Part shown: positions 1 through 5,954 of the stretch, piece after piece
Numbering within the stretch: position 1 is the first letter of the stretch
How the letters are laid out: each line of letters opens with the position of its first letter
Source of the DNA: JAVBNC01 sp031551765
GTDB taxonomy: Bacteria; Desulfobacterota; Desulfovibrionia; Desulfovibrionales; Desulfovibrionaceae
DNA: 14,090 nucleotides
NCBI GenBank assembly: GCA_031551765.1
Contig: JAVBNC010000102.1
Coordinates: 1 to 14,090, forward strand
Direction: 5' to 3'
Position numbers and translations under genes: made by a program
Notes under the pieces: generated by a model
Databases searched by the model: none
What the model was told of the DNA's origin: nothing
The model's input: only the letters and a program-made list of their open reading frames with translations

Positions 1-84
<84 letters not shown>

Positions 85-98
85 CCGGAGGCATTCTT

Positions 99-105
99 AA
101 AGGAG
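99..105 (+). promoter_or_regulatory. Ribosome binding site of leuD
   Basis: AAAGGAG lies 9 bases before the ATG at 115. It supports that start for leuD and shows that real sequence resumes before this point. Confidence 0.8.
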
Positions 106-114
106 CTATACATA

Positions 115-612
115 ATGCGCTATACAGGCAGAGTCCTTCGCGTGGGGGACCATATTGATACGGACGCGATTATTCCGGCCAAGTTTCTGGTGACTTCGGA
201 CCCCAAGCTTTTGGGCGAGCAGTGCATGAGCGGCATCCGCGAGGACTGGCTGACGCAGAAACAGCCGGGTGACATTCTGGTGGCCGGGGTGAATTTCGGC
301 TGCGGCTCTTCGCGGGAACACGCGCCCATCGCCATTCTGGGCGCGGGCTTTCAGGTGGTGGTGGCGCACAGCTTCGCGCGCATTTTCTACCGCAGCTCCT
401 TCAATCTGGGCCTGGTGGTCCTGGAAGTGGGCGACGCGGTGAACGGCATTGAGCAGGGGCACCAGCTGGATATCGACACGGACAAGGGCGAGATCCGCAA
501 CGTGACCACGGGCGCGGTCATCAAGTGCCCGTCCCTGCCGCCTTCGCTGAAGGCCATTCTGGATGCGGGCGGCCTGCGGGGTTACGTCAAAGCGCAACTT
601 GCCGGTAAGTGA
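115..612 (+). CDS. leuD: 3-isopropylmalate dehydratase small subunit
   Basis: This is the 165-residue small (swivel-domain) subunit of isopropylmalate isomerase. With LeuC it interconverts 2- and 3-isopropylmalate in cytoplasmic leucine synthesis. Visible family motifs are GDHIDTDAIIPAKFL near residues 12-26, the signature GCGSSREHAP at 62-71, and AHSFARIFYRSSFNLGL around 83-99. The length fits the short LeuD class seen in archaea and many anaerobes rather than the roughly 200-residue enterobacterial form. The start is fixed by AAAGGAG at 99-105. It ends in TGA 10 bases before leuB, so the two are surely one operon. LeuC should lie upstream, in the part replaced by poly-C. Homoaconitase or citramalate-pathway small subunits look alike, but the adjoining leuB supports leucine synthesis. 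Confidence 0.93.
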   Translation: MRYTGRVLRVGDHIDTDAIIPAKFLVTSDPKLLGEQCMSGIREDWLTQKQPGDILVAGVNFGCGSSREHAPIAILGAGFQVVVAHSFARIFYRSSFNLGLVVLEVGDAVNGIEQGHQLDIDTDKGEIRNVTTGAVIKCPSLPPSLKAILDAGGLRGYVKAQLAGK

Positions 613-613
613 C

Positions 614-620
614 GGAGGGG
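614..620 (+). promoter_or_regulatory. Ribosome binding site that sets the leuB start
   Basis: GGAGGGG sits just after the leuD stop and just before the ATG at 623. An in-frame ATG at 563 lies inside leuD without such a site, so 623 is preferred. Confidence 0.75.
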
Positions 621-622
621 AC

Positions 623-1708
623 ATGAAAAAGAAAATCGTGTTCCTGCCGGGCGACGGCATAGGCCCGGAAGTGGCGGCGGAAGCGGCTAAAGTGTTGCGG
701 GCCGTCGCCGACCGCCACGGGCTGGGCCTGAAAACCGAATATGACCTGGTGGGCGGCGCGTCTTACGACGCCAACGGCTCGCCGCTGACGGAAAAGACCC
801 TGGAGCGCTGCAAAAAGGCGGACGCCGTGTTTCTGGGCGCGGTGGGCGGCCCCAAGTGGGACAAGGTCAGCCGGGACAAACGGCCGGAAGAGGGCATTCT
901 GGCCCTGCGCAAGGGCTTGGCCGTGTTCGCCAACCTGCGGCCGGTCAGTGTGTTCCCGGAACTGGCGGCCTTTTCCCGGCTGCGGCCGGACCTGGTGGCC
1001 GGCGGGGTGGACCTGCTGGTGGTGCGCGAGCTGACCGGCGACATCTACTTCGGCGAACCCCGTGGCGAAGGCAAACGGGACGGCCTGCGCTACGCCTACG
1101 ACACCATGATCTACGACGAAGAGGAAATCCGGCGTATCGCGCACGTGGCTTTCCGCGCCGCGCGGGAGCGGCGGAACAAGGTCTGTTCCGTGGACAAGGC
1201 CAACGTGCTGGCCGTCAGCCGTCTCTGGCGGGCCGTGGTGGAAGAGGTGGCCCAGGGCTACCCGGACGTGGCCCTGGAGCATATGTACGTGGACAACGCC
1301 GCCATGCAGCTGGTGGCCCGCCCGGCGGACTTTGACGTGCTGCTGACCGGGAATCTCTTCGGGGACATTCTCTCCGACCAGGCCGCCGCCGTGGCCGGGT
1401 CGCTGGGCATGCTGGCTTCCGCTTCCCTGGGCGCCTCCGCGCCCGGCCTGTATGAACCGGCCCACGGGTCCGCCCCGGACATAGCCGGGCAGGACAAGGC
1501 CAACCCCCTGGCGTCCATCCTCTCCGTGGCCATGATGCTGCGCATGAGCCTGGACGCCCCCCGCGCCGCCGACGCCGTGGAAAGCGCCGTGCGGTCCGTC
1601 ATCAAAGCGGGCTGGCGCACCCCGGACCTGGCCGCCCCAGGCATGGATGCCTCCACCATCTGCACTTGCTCCCGCATGGGTGACCTGGTGGTGGAAGCGT
1701 TGAAGTAA
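623..1708 (+). CDS. leuB: 3-isopropylmalate dehydrogenase
   Basis: This 361-residue enzyme oxidatively decarboxylates 3-isopropylmalate with NAD+, giving 2-oxoisocaproate, the third dedicated step to leucine. It starts MKKKIVFLPGDGIGPEV, the nucleotide-binding start of the isocitrate/isopropylmalate dehydrogenase family. Other motifs are VRELTGDIYFGEPRG from residue 134, SVDKANVL from 189 with catalytic-type Lys192, Asp224 in YVDN, and LTGNLFGDILSD from 241 with metal-ligand-type Asp248 and Asp252. YEPAHGSAPDIAG from 277 completes the NAD site. The length is normal for LeuB. The ATG at 623 is chosen for its ribosome binding site; it follows leuD by 10 bases. A large hairpin begins 6 bases after the stop. 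Tartrate or isocitrate dehydrogenases are relatives, but motifs and neighbour point to LeuB. Confidence 0.96.
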   Translation: MKKKIVFLPGDGIGPEVAAEAAKVLRAVADRHGLGLKTEYDLVGGASYDANGSPLTEKTLERCKKADAVFLGAVGGPKWDKVSRDKRPEEGILALRKGLAVFANLRPVSVFPELAAFSRLRPDLVAGGVDLLVVRELTGDIYFGEPRGEGKRDGLRYAYDTMIYDEEEIRRIAHVAFRAARERRNKVCSVDKANVLAVSRLWRAVVEEVAQGYPDVALEHMYVDNAAMQLVARPADFDVLLTGNLFGDILSDQAAAVAGSLGMLASASLGASAPGLYEPAHGSAPDIAGQDKANPLASILSVAMMLRMSLDAPRAADAVESAVRSVIKAGWRTPDLAAPGMDASTICTCSRMGDLVVEALK

Positions 1709-1714
1709 GAGGAA

Positions 1715-1766
1715 TCGGGGGAAGGGGAAAACCCTTTTTGGAAAAAGGGTTTTCCCCTTCCCCCGA
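1715..1766. repeat. Perfect 25-bp G-rich inverted repeat (hairpin), copy 1
   Basis: Arms 1715-1739 and 1742-1766 are exact reverse complements, separated by only GG. The left arm runs TCGGGGG-AAGGGG-AAAACCC-TTTTT. It starts 6 bases after the leuB stop and so would end the leuDB transcript as a very stable stem, although no T run follows. The same architecture (C, G-run, AA, G4, A-run, C-run, T-run) recurs before pta at 11786-11835 and, degraded, at 14006-14056. It is best described as a dispersed palindromic repeat doubling as a terminator or mRNA 3'-end stabiliser. Confidence 0.85.
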
Positions 1767-1966
1767 ACCCCCACTTCAGATGACGGCCGGTCCGCCTTCC
1801 TGGCGGACGCGGCCTTTCGCGACGGGAGGTTGTGCGGGATCGTAAGCCGCCGGGGAGTGAATCCCCGGCTCACTGCACGTCTGAAAACTTTTGCTGACTC
1901 CCCGCCGCTCCGCTGCGCGGCAGCCCCACGTCCTGTGGGGCAAGTCGTGCTGACGCCGAAGAAAGC
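1767..1966. other. Gene-free stretch with three further hairpins
   Basis: No convincing gene is present. Three stem-loops follow one another. The first has arms 1790-1796/1802-1808 (loop TTCCT), extended after a one-base bulge by 1785-1789/1810-1814. The second has arms 1849-1855/1863-1869 (GCCGGGG/CCCCGGC). The third has arms 1923-1929/1935-1941 (GCCCCAC/GTGGGGC, loop GTCCT). The third shares the core CACGTCCTGTG with a hairpin inside the repeat at 11487-11643. The region looks like accumulated palindromic repeat material between two convergent operons. Confidence 0.6.
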
Positions 1967-2003
1967 AAAACGGCTCTTCGTTGATGGAACGGAGAGCCGT
2001 TTT
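1967..2003. terminator. Bidirectional intrinsic terminator between leuB and trpB
   Basis: Arms AAAACGGCTCT (1967-1977) and AGAGCCGTTTT (1993-2003) are perfectly complementary. An inner CGTT/AACG pairing (1979-1982/1988-1991) shortens the loop. Each strand leaves the stem with four T, so it can serve leuDB on the plus strand and trpB on the minus strand. Confidence 0.7.
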
Positions 2004-2098
2004 GTTAGGGTATGCCCTTTTAAGCCTTTCAAGTTCGCACCCGCCAGTATGTGAGCGCCGTGGCGCGAGCAGAACGGCAGTCGCGCACCATCTCTTTT

Positions 2099-2182
2099 AG
2101 TCACCCTGAATGGGTTCCAAGGGGCGCGCCCCTTGGCGGGTGCAGGGCAGCGCCCTGCCTCGACTCTTAGATGGCTTCGACA
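2099..2182 (-). repeat. Composite palindromic intergenic repeat, copy A
   Basis: Read on the minus strand this unit opens TGTCGAAG, then TAAGAGTCGA, then a GCAGGGC/GCCCTGC hairpin (plus-strand arms 2142-2148 and 2152-2158). A perfect 20-bp palindrome, CCAAGGGGCGCGCCCCTTGG (2117-2136), follows, and the unit closes TTCAGGGTGACT. The same ordered blocks occur at 11487-11643 on the other strand, and similarity stops at the same points on both sides. It begins 15 bases after the trpB stop codon and would fold in the trpB mRNA tail. No transposase or target duplication is seen. Confidence 0.75.
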
Positions 2183-2196
2183 AAATTGCCTTTCAC

Positions 2197-3393
2197 TTAC
2201 TTACGCTCTTTCTTCAGCAAATCCTCAATCTGGGCCAAATCTTTGTCGCCGCGTCCGGAGAGGCAGACGACGATGCTGGCTTCCTTGGGCATGCCGGAAG
2301 CGAGCTTCAGGGCGTAGGCCAGGGCGTGGGAGGATTCCAGCGCGGGGATGATGCCGTCGGCGCGGGAGAGGGTGAAGAAGGCTTCCACGGCTTCGGCGTC
2401 GCTGGCGGTGACATACTCGGCGCGGCCGCTGTCGCGCAGGAAGGCGTGCTCGGGGCCCACGCCGGGGTAGTCCAGACCGGCGGAAATGGAATGCACCGGG
2501 GCGGCTTCGCCTTTTTCGTCCTGCAGGAGGTAGGAGCGGAAACCGTGCACCACGCCGGGGGTGCCGTAGGTCATGGTGGCGGCGTGCTCGCCGAGCTTGT
2601 CGCCCTTGCCGCCGGGCTCCACGCCGATGAGCCGCACGTCCTTGTCGTCCGCGAAAGGATGGAACAGGCCGATGGCGTTGGAACCGCCGCCCACGCAGGC
2701 GATGCAGGCGTCCGGGAGTTTCCCTTCCTGCTCCAGATGCTGGGCGCGGGTTTCAATGCCGATGACGGACTGGAAGTCGCGGACCATGAGCGGGTAGGGG
2801 TGCGGGCCCACGGCGGAACCGAGCAGGTAGAAGATTTCCGGGTCCTTGATCCAGGCGTCCAGGGCTTCGTCCACGGCTTCTTTCAGGGTGCGCTGGCCGG
2901 AAAGGGCGGGGGCGACCGTGGTGCCCATCATGCGCATGCGGAAGACGTTGAGTTCCTGGCGTTTAATGTCCTCTTCGCCCATGTACACTGTGCAGGACAT
3001 GCCCATCAGCGCGGCCGTGGCGGCCGTGGCCACGCCGTGCTGGCCCGCGCCGGTTTCCGCGATGATCTTTTTCTTGCCCATGCGCTTGGCCAGCAGAATC
3101 TGGCCCAGGGTGTTGTTGATCTTGTGCGCGCCGAGGTGCCCCAGGTCTTCACGTTTGAGGTAGATTTTCGCGCCGCCGGCCAGCTTGGTCAGGTTGTCGC
3201 TGCGGAACAGCGGGGTGGGGCGGCCGGAATAGTGGGTGAGATAGTAGCGGAATTCCGCCAGAAATTCAGGGTCCTGGCGGTAGCGGGCATAGGCTTCGGC
3301 CAGTTCGTCCACCACGCCCCTGAGGGCTTCGGGCACGAATTGGCCGCCGTAGGCGCCGAAAAAACCGCTGTGGTTGGGAAGGGCAGTGTGCAT
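2197..3393 (-). CDS. trpB: Tryptophan synthase beta chain
   Basis: TrpB condenses indole with L-serine to L-tryptophan using pyridoxal phosphate. The 398 residues match the usual length of the TrpA-partnered TrpB1 class. Landmarks are LKREDLGHLGAHKINN with PLP lysine Lys91, ETGAGQHG with Glu113, the phosphate loop GGGSN at 235-239, AGLDYPGVGPEH near 305-316, ESSHA with Glu353, and SGRGDKD with Ser380 near the PLP ring nitrogen. The ATG at 3393 is chosen because AAGGAG (3400-3405) lies 6 bases upstream; an in-frame ATG at 3429 lacks this. Upstream is a complete trpL-type attenuator. No trpA or other trp gene follows: the next coding sequence is the convergent leuB. The gene is thus solitary, at least locally, and may serve indole salvage or work with subunits encoded elsewhere (inference). 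Confidence 0.95.
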   Translation of the reverse strand: MHTALPNHSGFFGAYGGQFVPEALRGVVDELAEAYARYRQDPEFLAEFRYYLTHYSGRPTPLFRSDNLTKLAGGAKIYLKREDLGHLGAHKINNTLGQILLAKRMGKKKIIAETGAGQHGVATAATAALMGMSCTVYMGEEDIKRQELNVFRMRMMGTTVAPALSGQRTLKEAVDEALDAWIKDPEIFYLLGSAVGPHPYPLMVRDFQSVIGIETRAQHLEQEGKLPDACIACVGGGSNAIGLFHPFADDKDVRLIGVEPGGKGDKLGEHAATMTYGTPGVVHGFRSYLLQDEKGEAAPVHSISAGLDYPGVGPEHAFLRDSGRAEYVTASDAEAVEAFFTLSRADGIIPALESSHALAYALKLASGMPKEASIVVCLSGRGDKDLAQIEDLLKKERK

Positions 3394-3399
3394 GGGAAG

Positions 3400-3405
3400 C
3401 TCCTT
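3400..3405 (-). promoter_or_regulatory. Ribosome binding site of trpB
   Basis: Minus-strand AAGGAG, 6 bases before the ATG at 3393. It lies outside the terminator hairpin, so control is expected through transcription termination rather than by masking this site. Confidence 0.8.
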
Positions 3406-3429
3406 GCGGGCAGGGCGGACAATAGGCAC

Positions 3430-3460
3430 AAAAAAACGCGGCCAGTTGCACTGCCGCGTT
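3430..3460 (-). terminator. trp attenuator terminator (segments 3:4)
   Basis: On the minus strand AACGCGGC (3460-3453) and GCCGCGTT (3442-3435) form an 8-bp GC-rich stem, with partial further pairing in the 10-base loop. A run of seven T (3436-3430) overlaps and follows the end of the stem. It lies between the trpL stop codon and the trpB ribosome binding site, exactly where an attenuator terminator belongs. Confidence 0.9.
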
Positions 3461-3516
3461 AACGTACGTTGGGTTCAGGACAATGAACGCGCACACGCGG
3501 CTCTGTTACCAGAGCC
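3453..3516 (-). promoter_or_regulatory. trp attenuator: 1:2 and 2:3 alternative pairings
   Basis: Two alternative structures precede the terminator on the minus strand. Segment 1, GGCTCTG (3516-3510), overlaps the last Trp-Leu-Trp codons of the leader peptide and pairs perfectly with CAGAGCC (3505-3499) across the loop GTAA, which holds the stop codon. Segment 2, GCCGCGT (3501-3495), has the same sequence as the terminator's 3' arm and can pair with segment 3, ACGCGGC (3459-3453), which prevents the terminator. A ribosome stalled on the first Trp codons would leave segment 2 free for 2:3 pairing (read-through). A ribosome that reaches the stop codon would cover segment 2 (termination). The pairings are seen in the sequence; the mechanism follows the Escherichia coli trp model. 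Confidence 0.85.
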
Positions 3517-3559
3517 ACCACCACTGGGAAGAGGCAAAAGCACGCATCGTCGTATTCAT
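3506..3559 (-). CDS. trpL: trp operon leader peptide (WWWLW)
   Basis: A 17-codon frame encodes MNTTMRAFASSQWWWLW and stops at TAA (3508-3506). Four of the last five residues are Trp, encoded TGG TGG TGG CTC TGG, the expected sensor for charged tRNA-Trp. It lies 112 bases upstream of trpB and is followed by a 1:2 hairpin, an antiterminator and a terminator. No Shine-Dalgarno sequence precedes its ATG: the upstream bases are CGCAACTCC. The predicted transcription start falls at or one base before the ATG, so the message may be leaderless. The alternative ATG at codon 5 (3547) also lacks a ribosome binding site. The gene was recognised from sequence alone, and its arrangement with the attenuator makes chance very unlikely. 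Confidence 0.9.
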   Translation of the reverse strand: MNTTMRAFASSQWWWLW

Positions 3560-3566
3560 GGAGTTG

Positions 3567-3596
3567 CGTATAAAGCGATGCGGGCGCCGCTGTCAA
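3567..3596 (-). promoter_or_regulatory. Sigma-70 promoter of trpL-trpB
   Basis: A consensus -35 TTGACA (3596-3591) is followed after 18 bp by TATACG (3572-3567), which matches four of the six -10 positions. Registers with 16 or 17 bp give poorer -10 matches. The start would fall at about 3560-3559, on or next to the first base of the trpL ATG. No operator is obvious. Confidence 0.7.
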
Positions 3597-3674
3597 GCGT
3601 TTTGCCTCTTGTAGCGCGTCGAACAAAAAAACGTTATGAATTTTCGGTACTTTTTTTGACACCACAGTTTTCGC

Positions 3675-3679
3675 AAGGA
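3675..3679 (+). promoter_or_regulatory. Ribosome binding site of mtnA
   Basis: AAGGA lies 6 bases before the ATG at 3686 and selects it over in-frame codons farther upstream, which would run into the trpB leader region. The mtnA promoter itself I cannot place confidently. Confidence 0.65.
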
Positions 3680-3685
3680 TGTTCC

Positions 3686-4720
3686 ATGAACCATATCTTT
3701 TTCGACCACAACGGCCCCGCGCTGATGCTGCTGGACCAGCGCGCTCTGCCCCTGCGCGAGGAATTCGTGCGCTGCGGGACAGTGGAAGCGGTCATCGCCG
3801 CCATTCAGGACCTGACGGTGCGGGGCGCGCCCGCCATTGGCGTGGCCGCTGCCTGGGGCTGCTGCCTGGCGGCCCGGCAGGCGGCGGGTGAGGGAGAAAG
3901 CTGGCGGGCGTATCTGGAAGACGCGCTGGAACGTCTGGCCGCTTCGCGCCCCACGGCCGTGAACCTGCGCTGGGCCGTGGAACGCATGCGCGGAGCCTGG
4001 AAGGGCGGGAATTTCGCCACGGCGGCCGCGCTTTCGGCCGTCTGGCTCACTCTGGCGCAGCGCATTCAGGAAGAGGACGTGGCGGCCAACAGGGCCATGG
4101 GCCGTTTCGGGGCCGCGCTGCTGGCGGACGGGGACACGGTGCTCACCCACTGCAACGCGGGCGCGCTGGCCACGGCGGGCTACGGCACGGCGCTGGGCGT
4201 TATCCGGGCGGCCGTGGAAGAGGGAAAACGCATCAGCGTGATCGCGGACGAGACCCGGCCCGTCCTGCAGGGCGCGCGGCTGACGGCTTACGAGCTTCAC
4301 AAGGACGGTATCCCGGTGCGTGCCGCTTGCGACAACGCGGCGGGCCTGCTGATGCAGAAGGGCCTGGTGCAAAAAATCGTGGTGGGCGCGGACCGCATCG
4401 CGGCCAACGGCGACACGGCCAACAAGATCGGCACCTACGGCGTGGCCGTGCTGGCCAAAGAGCACGGCATTCCCTTTTATATCGCGGCCCCGCTGTCCAC
4501 CATCGACCCGGCCACCCCGGACGGCGCGGCCATACCCATTGAAGAGCGCGACGACGCGGAAGTGGCCGCCCTGGGCGGCGCCCGCATCCTGCCCCTGGGC
4601 GTCCGCGCCTACAATTTCGCCTTTGACGTGACCCCGGCCCGGTACATTGCGGGCATTATCACGGAAAAGGGCGTGCTGTATCCCCCCTACGGCCGGAGCA
4701 TAGCGGAAGCTCTGGCTTAA
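3686..4720 (+). CDS. mtnA: S-methyl-5-thioribose-1-phosphate isomerase
   Basis: MtnA isomerises 5-methylthioribose 1-phosphate to 5-methylthioribulose 1-phosphate in methionine salvage, and in some bacteria the equivalent 5-deoxyribose compound in a dihydroxyacetone-phosphate shunt. The 344 residues have the usual length and the eIF2B-alpha/beta/delta-like fold motifs: LTVRGAPAIGVAAAWG near 46-61, THCNAGALATAGYGTALG with catalytic-type Cys156, DETRPVLQGARLTAYEL, and GADRIAANGDTANKIGTYG with catalytic-type Asp236. The Cys and Asp pair favours true MtnA over ribose-1,5-bisphosphate isomerase or initiation-factor relatives. It is divergent from trpB. No other salvage gene (mtnK, mtnB, mtnN) is present in the window. 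The exported-protein gene 26 bases downstream is likely cotranscribed. Confidence 0.93.
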   Translation: MNHIFFDHNGPALMLLDQRALPLREEFVRCGTVEAVIAAIQDLTVRGAPAIGVAAAWGCCLAARQAAGEGESWRAYLEDALERLAASRPTAVNLRWAVERMRGAWKGGNFATAAALSAVWLTLAQRIQEEDVAANRAMGRFGAALLADGDTVLTHCNAGALATAGYGTALGVIRAAVEEGKRISVIADETRPVLQGARLTAYELHKDGIPVRAACDNAAGLLMQKGLVQKIVVGADRIAANGDTANKIGTYGVAVLAKEHGIPFYIAAPLSTIDPATPDGAAIPIEERDDAEVAALGGARILPLGVRAYNFAFDVTPARYIAGIITEKGVLYPPYGRSIAEALA

Positions 4721-4746
4721 CCCTTCATCGTATTCGGGAGCCGGTC

Positions 4747-5517
4747 ATGCGCGTAAGAGTTCGGGTGCTGTTTTTGGCAATGGTTCTGGCGGTTCTGTGG
4801 GCGGTTCCGGCCGGGGCGGCCGCGAAGAAGGGCGCCGACGACGAGTTCATCACCTATTATTACCGTTCGCCGGACCCCAAGAAGGTGCCGGGGGGTTTTG
4901 ACAGGCTGGATTCCTTGTCTTCGCCCATGAGCAGCAACTCGGGCTGGGGGCTGGGGTCCTTCTTGGCGGAGGTTTTCGCCAAACATCCTGAACTTGCCGA
5001 CCAGATGGTGGCCGCAAGAGACCGCCACAGCGGCGAGTGGCGCTATACCGTGGCCATAGCCGTCACTCATGCGCGGGTTCCCGGAAAAAACGAGTATGTG
5101 GACAAGCTCCTGCCCGGCGCGAACCTGGCGCAAGTACGCAAAGAGCTGCAGGAAGGCAAACCCGTGCCTCTGGCCAAAATCCCCGTGACGGACCCCGGCA
5201 TTCTTGACGCTCTGTGGGGCGGCTTTTTCGCCTCGGGCAAGGTAACCTATGTGCGGCGCATTATTTCCACGCTGGGCTACTCCATGGAGAAAGGGAAAAA
5301 AGCCGTGACAGCGGTGCAGATAGCCGCTGAATGGTCGCTGGCCGCCAACGCCGCGCGGCATCCCCTGGTGCTGGAAACCTGCAAAAAGGCCGCACAGGTC
5401 AAATCCATGCCCGAGGACAGGCGGGAAGTGCTGCTTGCCGTCATCAGCAAGGCGGAAAAAGAGCCGGGCGGTGCGCAATACAGCCTGTCGGGGCCAGGCG
5501 AAAAACGTAAGAAATAA
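4747..5517 (+). CDS. Exported protein of unknown function
   Basis: I do not recognise this 256-residue protein. It begins with a typical signal peptide: Arg-rich residues 1-7, a hydrophobic core at about 8-20, and AVPAGAAA, with cleavage likely near residues 24-26. The mature part is soluble-looking, starts KKGADDEF, and has no other membrane segment. Seen in it are a Ser/Gly-rich stretch (SSPMSSNSGWGLGSF, about 58-72), a mixed alpha/beta-looking middle, an Ala-rich probable helical part (about 190-215), and a Lys-rich tail ending GEKRKK. It is probably periplasmic. GGAG at 4737-4740 lies 6 bases before the ATG. The 26-base gap after mtnA suggests one transcript, though no functional link is evident. 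A hairpin at 5541-5566 ends the unit. Confidence 0.8.
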   Translation: MRVRVRVLFLAMVLAVLWAVPAGAAAKKGADDEFITYYYRSPDPKKVPGGFDRLDSLSSPMSSNSGWGLGSFLAEVFAKHPELADQMVAARDRHSGEWRYTVAIAVTHARVPGKNEYVDKLLPGANLAQVRKELQEGKPVPLAKIPVTDPGILDALWGGFFASGKVTYVRRIISTLGYSMEKGKKAVTAVQIAAEWSLAANAARHPLVLETCKKAAQVKSMPEDRREVLLAVISKAEKEPGGAQYSLSGPGEKRKK

Positions 5518-5540
5518 CGGGTACGGGAACGCGCCGCGCG

Positions 5541-5566
5541 CGGCTCAGGGGCTTTTCCCTGAGCCG
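5541..5566. terminator. Hairpin between convergent genes
   Basis: CGGCTCAGGG (5541-5550) and CCCTGAGCCG (5557-5566) pair perfectly around the loop GCTTTT. There is no T run on either side, so it is a weak candidate as an intrinsic terminator, but its place between convergent genes fits a shared 3'-end stem. Confidence 0.5.
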
Positions 5567-5591
5567 TCGCGGGCGGCCGCACATTCGTCGC

Positions 5592-5954
5592 TTACACTTT
5601 GGCGGTCAGGGGCAGCATGGCTTTGACCCCGTCAAACTGCACGGCCGTGCCGTAGCAGGTGAAAAATTTACTGCCGTCAGGGTGGAAGGCCACGTTTTCC
5701 TGGTAGCCGATAATGGCCTGGGCGCCTTTGTTCACGGCGCGCACCGCCATATCGTAAAAGGCTTCTTCAGAGTCGTACCCGCGCGAAACCACCAGGCCGA
5801 GAATTTTGCCCACCTTGCGGTCGTCGTCCAAACCGGCCGTGGTGGCTACGGGAAAACGGCCGGAGAGAAAGAGTTCCTTGACCTTCTCCAAATTTTCCAC
5901 CCTCTTTTGAGGGACTTTCTTTTTTTTCGCGCCGCCGCTTAACAGAAAAAACAT
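5592..5954 (-). CDS. YbjQ/UPF0145-like small protein
   Basis: This 120-residue protein begins MFFLLSGGAKKKKVPQ, a short hydrophobic start followed by a Lys cluster. It then has an alpha/beta domain with VATTAGLDDDRKVGKILGLVVSRG (about 35-58), an AFYDMAVRAVNKGAQAIIGYQ helix and strand (about 64-84), and a closing FFTCYGTAVQF (about 95-105). The order 'V.G...G', 'A...GA.AIIG' and 'GTAV' resembles the YbjQ/UPF0145 family (sometimes called heavy-metal-binding, biochemical role unsettled). The match is by eye and moderate. AAGGAGG ends 6 bases before the ATG at 5954 and rules out longer in-frame starts up to 6056. It is separated from the upstream HDOD gene by a terminator, so it needs its own promoter, which I could not identify. 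Confidence 0.65.
   Translation of the reverse strand: MFFLLSGGAKKKKVPQKRVENLEKVKELFLSGRFPVATTAGLDDDRKVGKILGLVVSRGYDSEEAFYDMAVRAVNKGAQAIIGYQENVAFHPDGSKFFTCYGTAVQFDGVKAMLPLTAKV

Noticed and set aside
1830..2054. Plus-strand open frame of 74 codons in the leuB-trpB spacer
   Set aside because: No ribosome binding site, it reads through three hairpins, and its composition looks like translated repeat.
587..2104. Minus-strand open frame across leuB and the following spacer
   Set aside because: It is antisense to leuB and crosses a perfect 25-bp inverted repeat and a terminator; no coding signature.
3656..3661. Consensus TTGACA as a possible mtnA -35 element
   Set aside because: A -10 at proper spacing would fall at about 3679, within the ribosome binding site region, and the bases there do not match.
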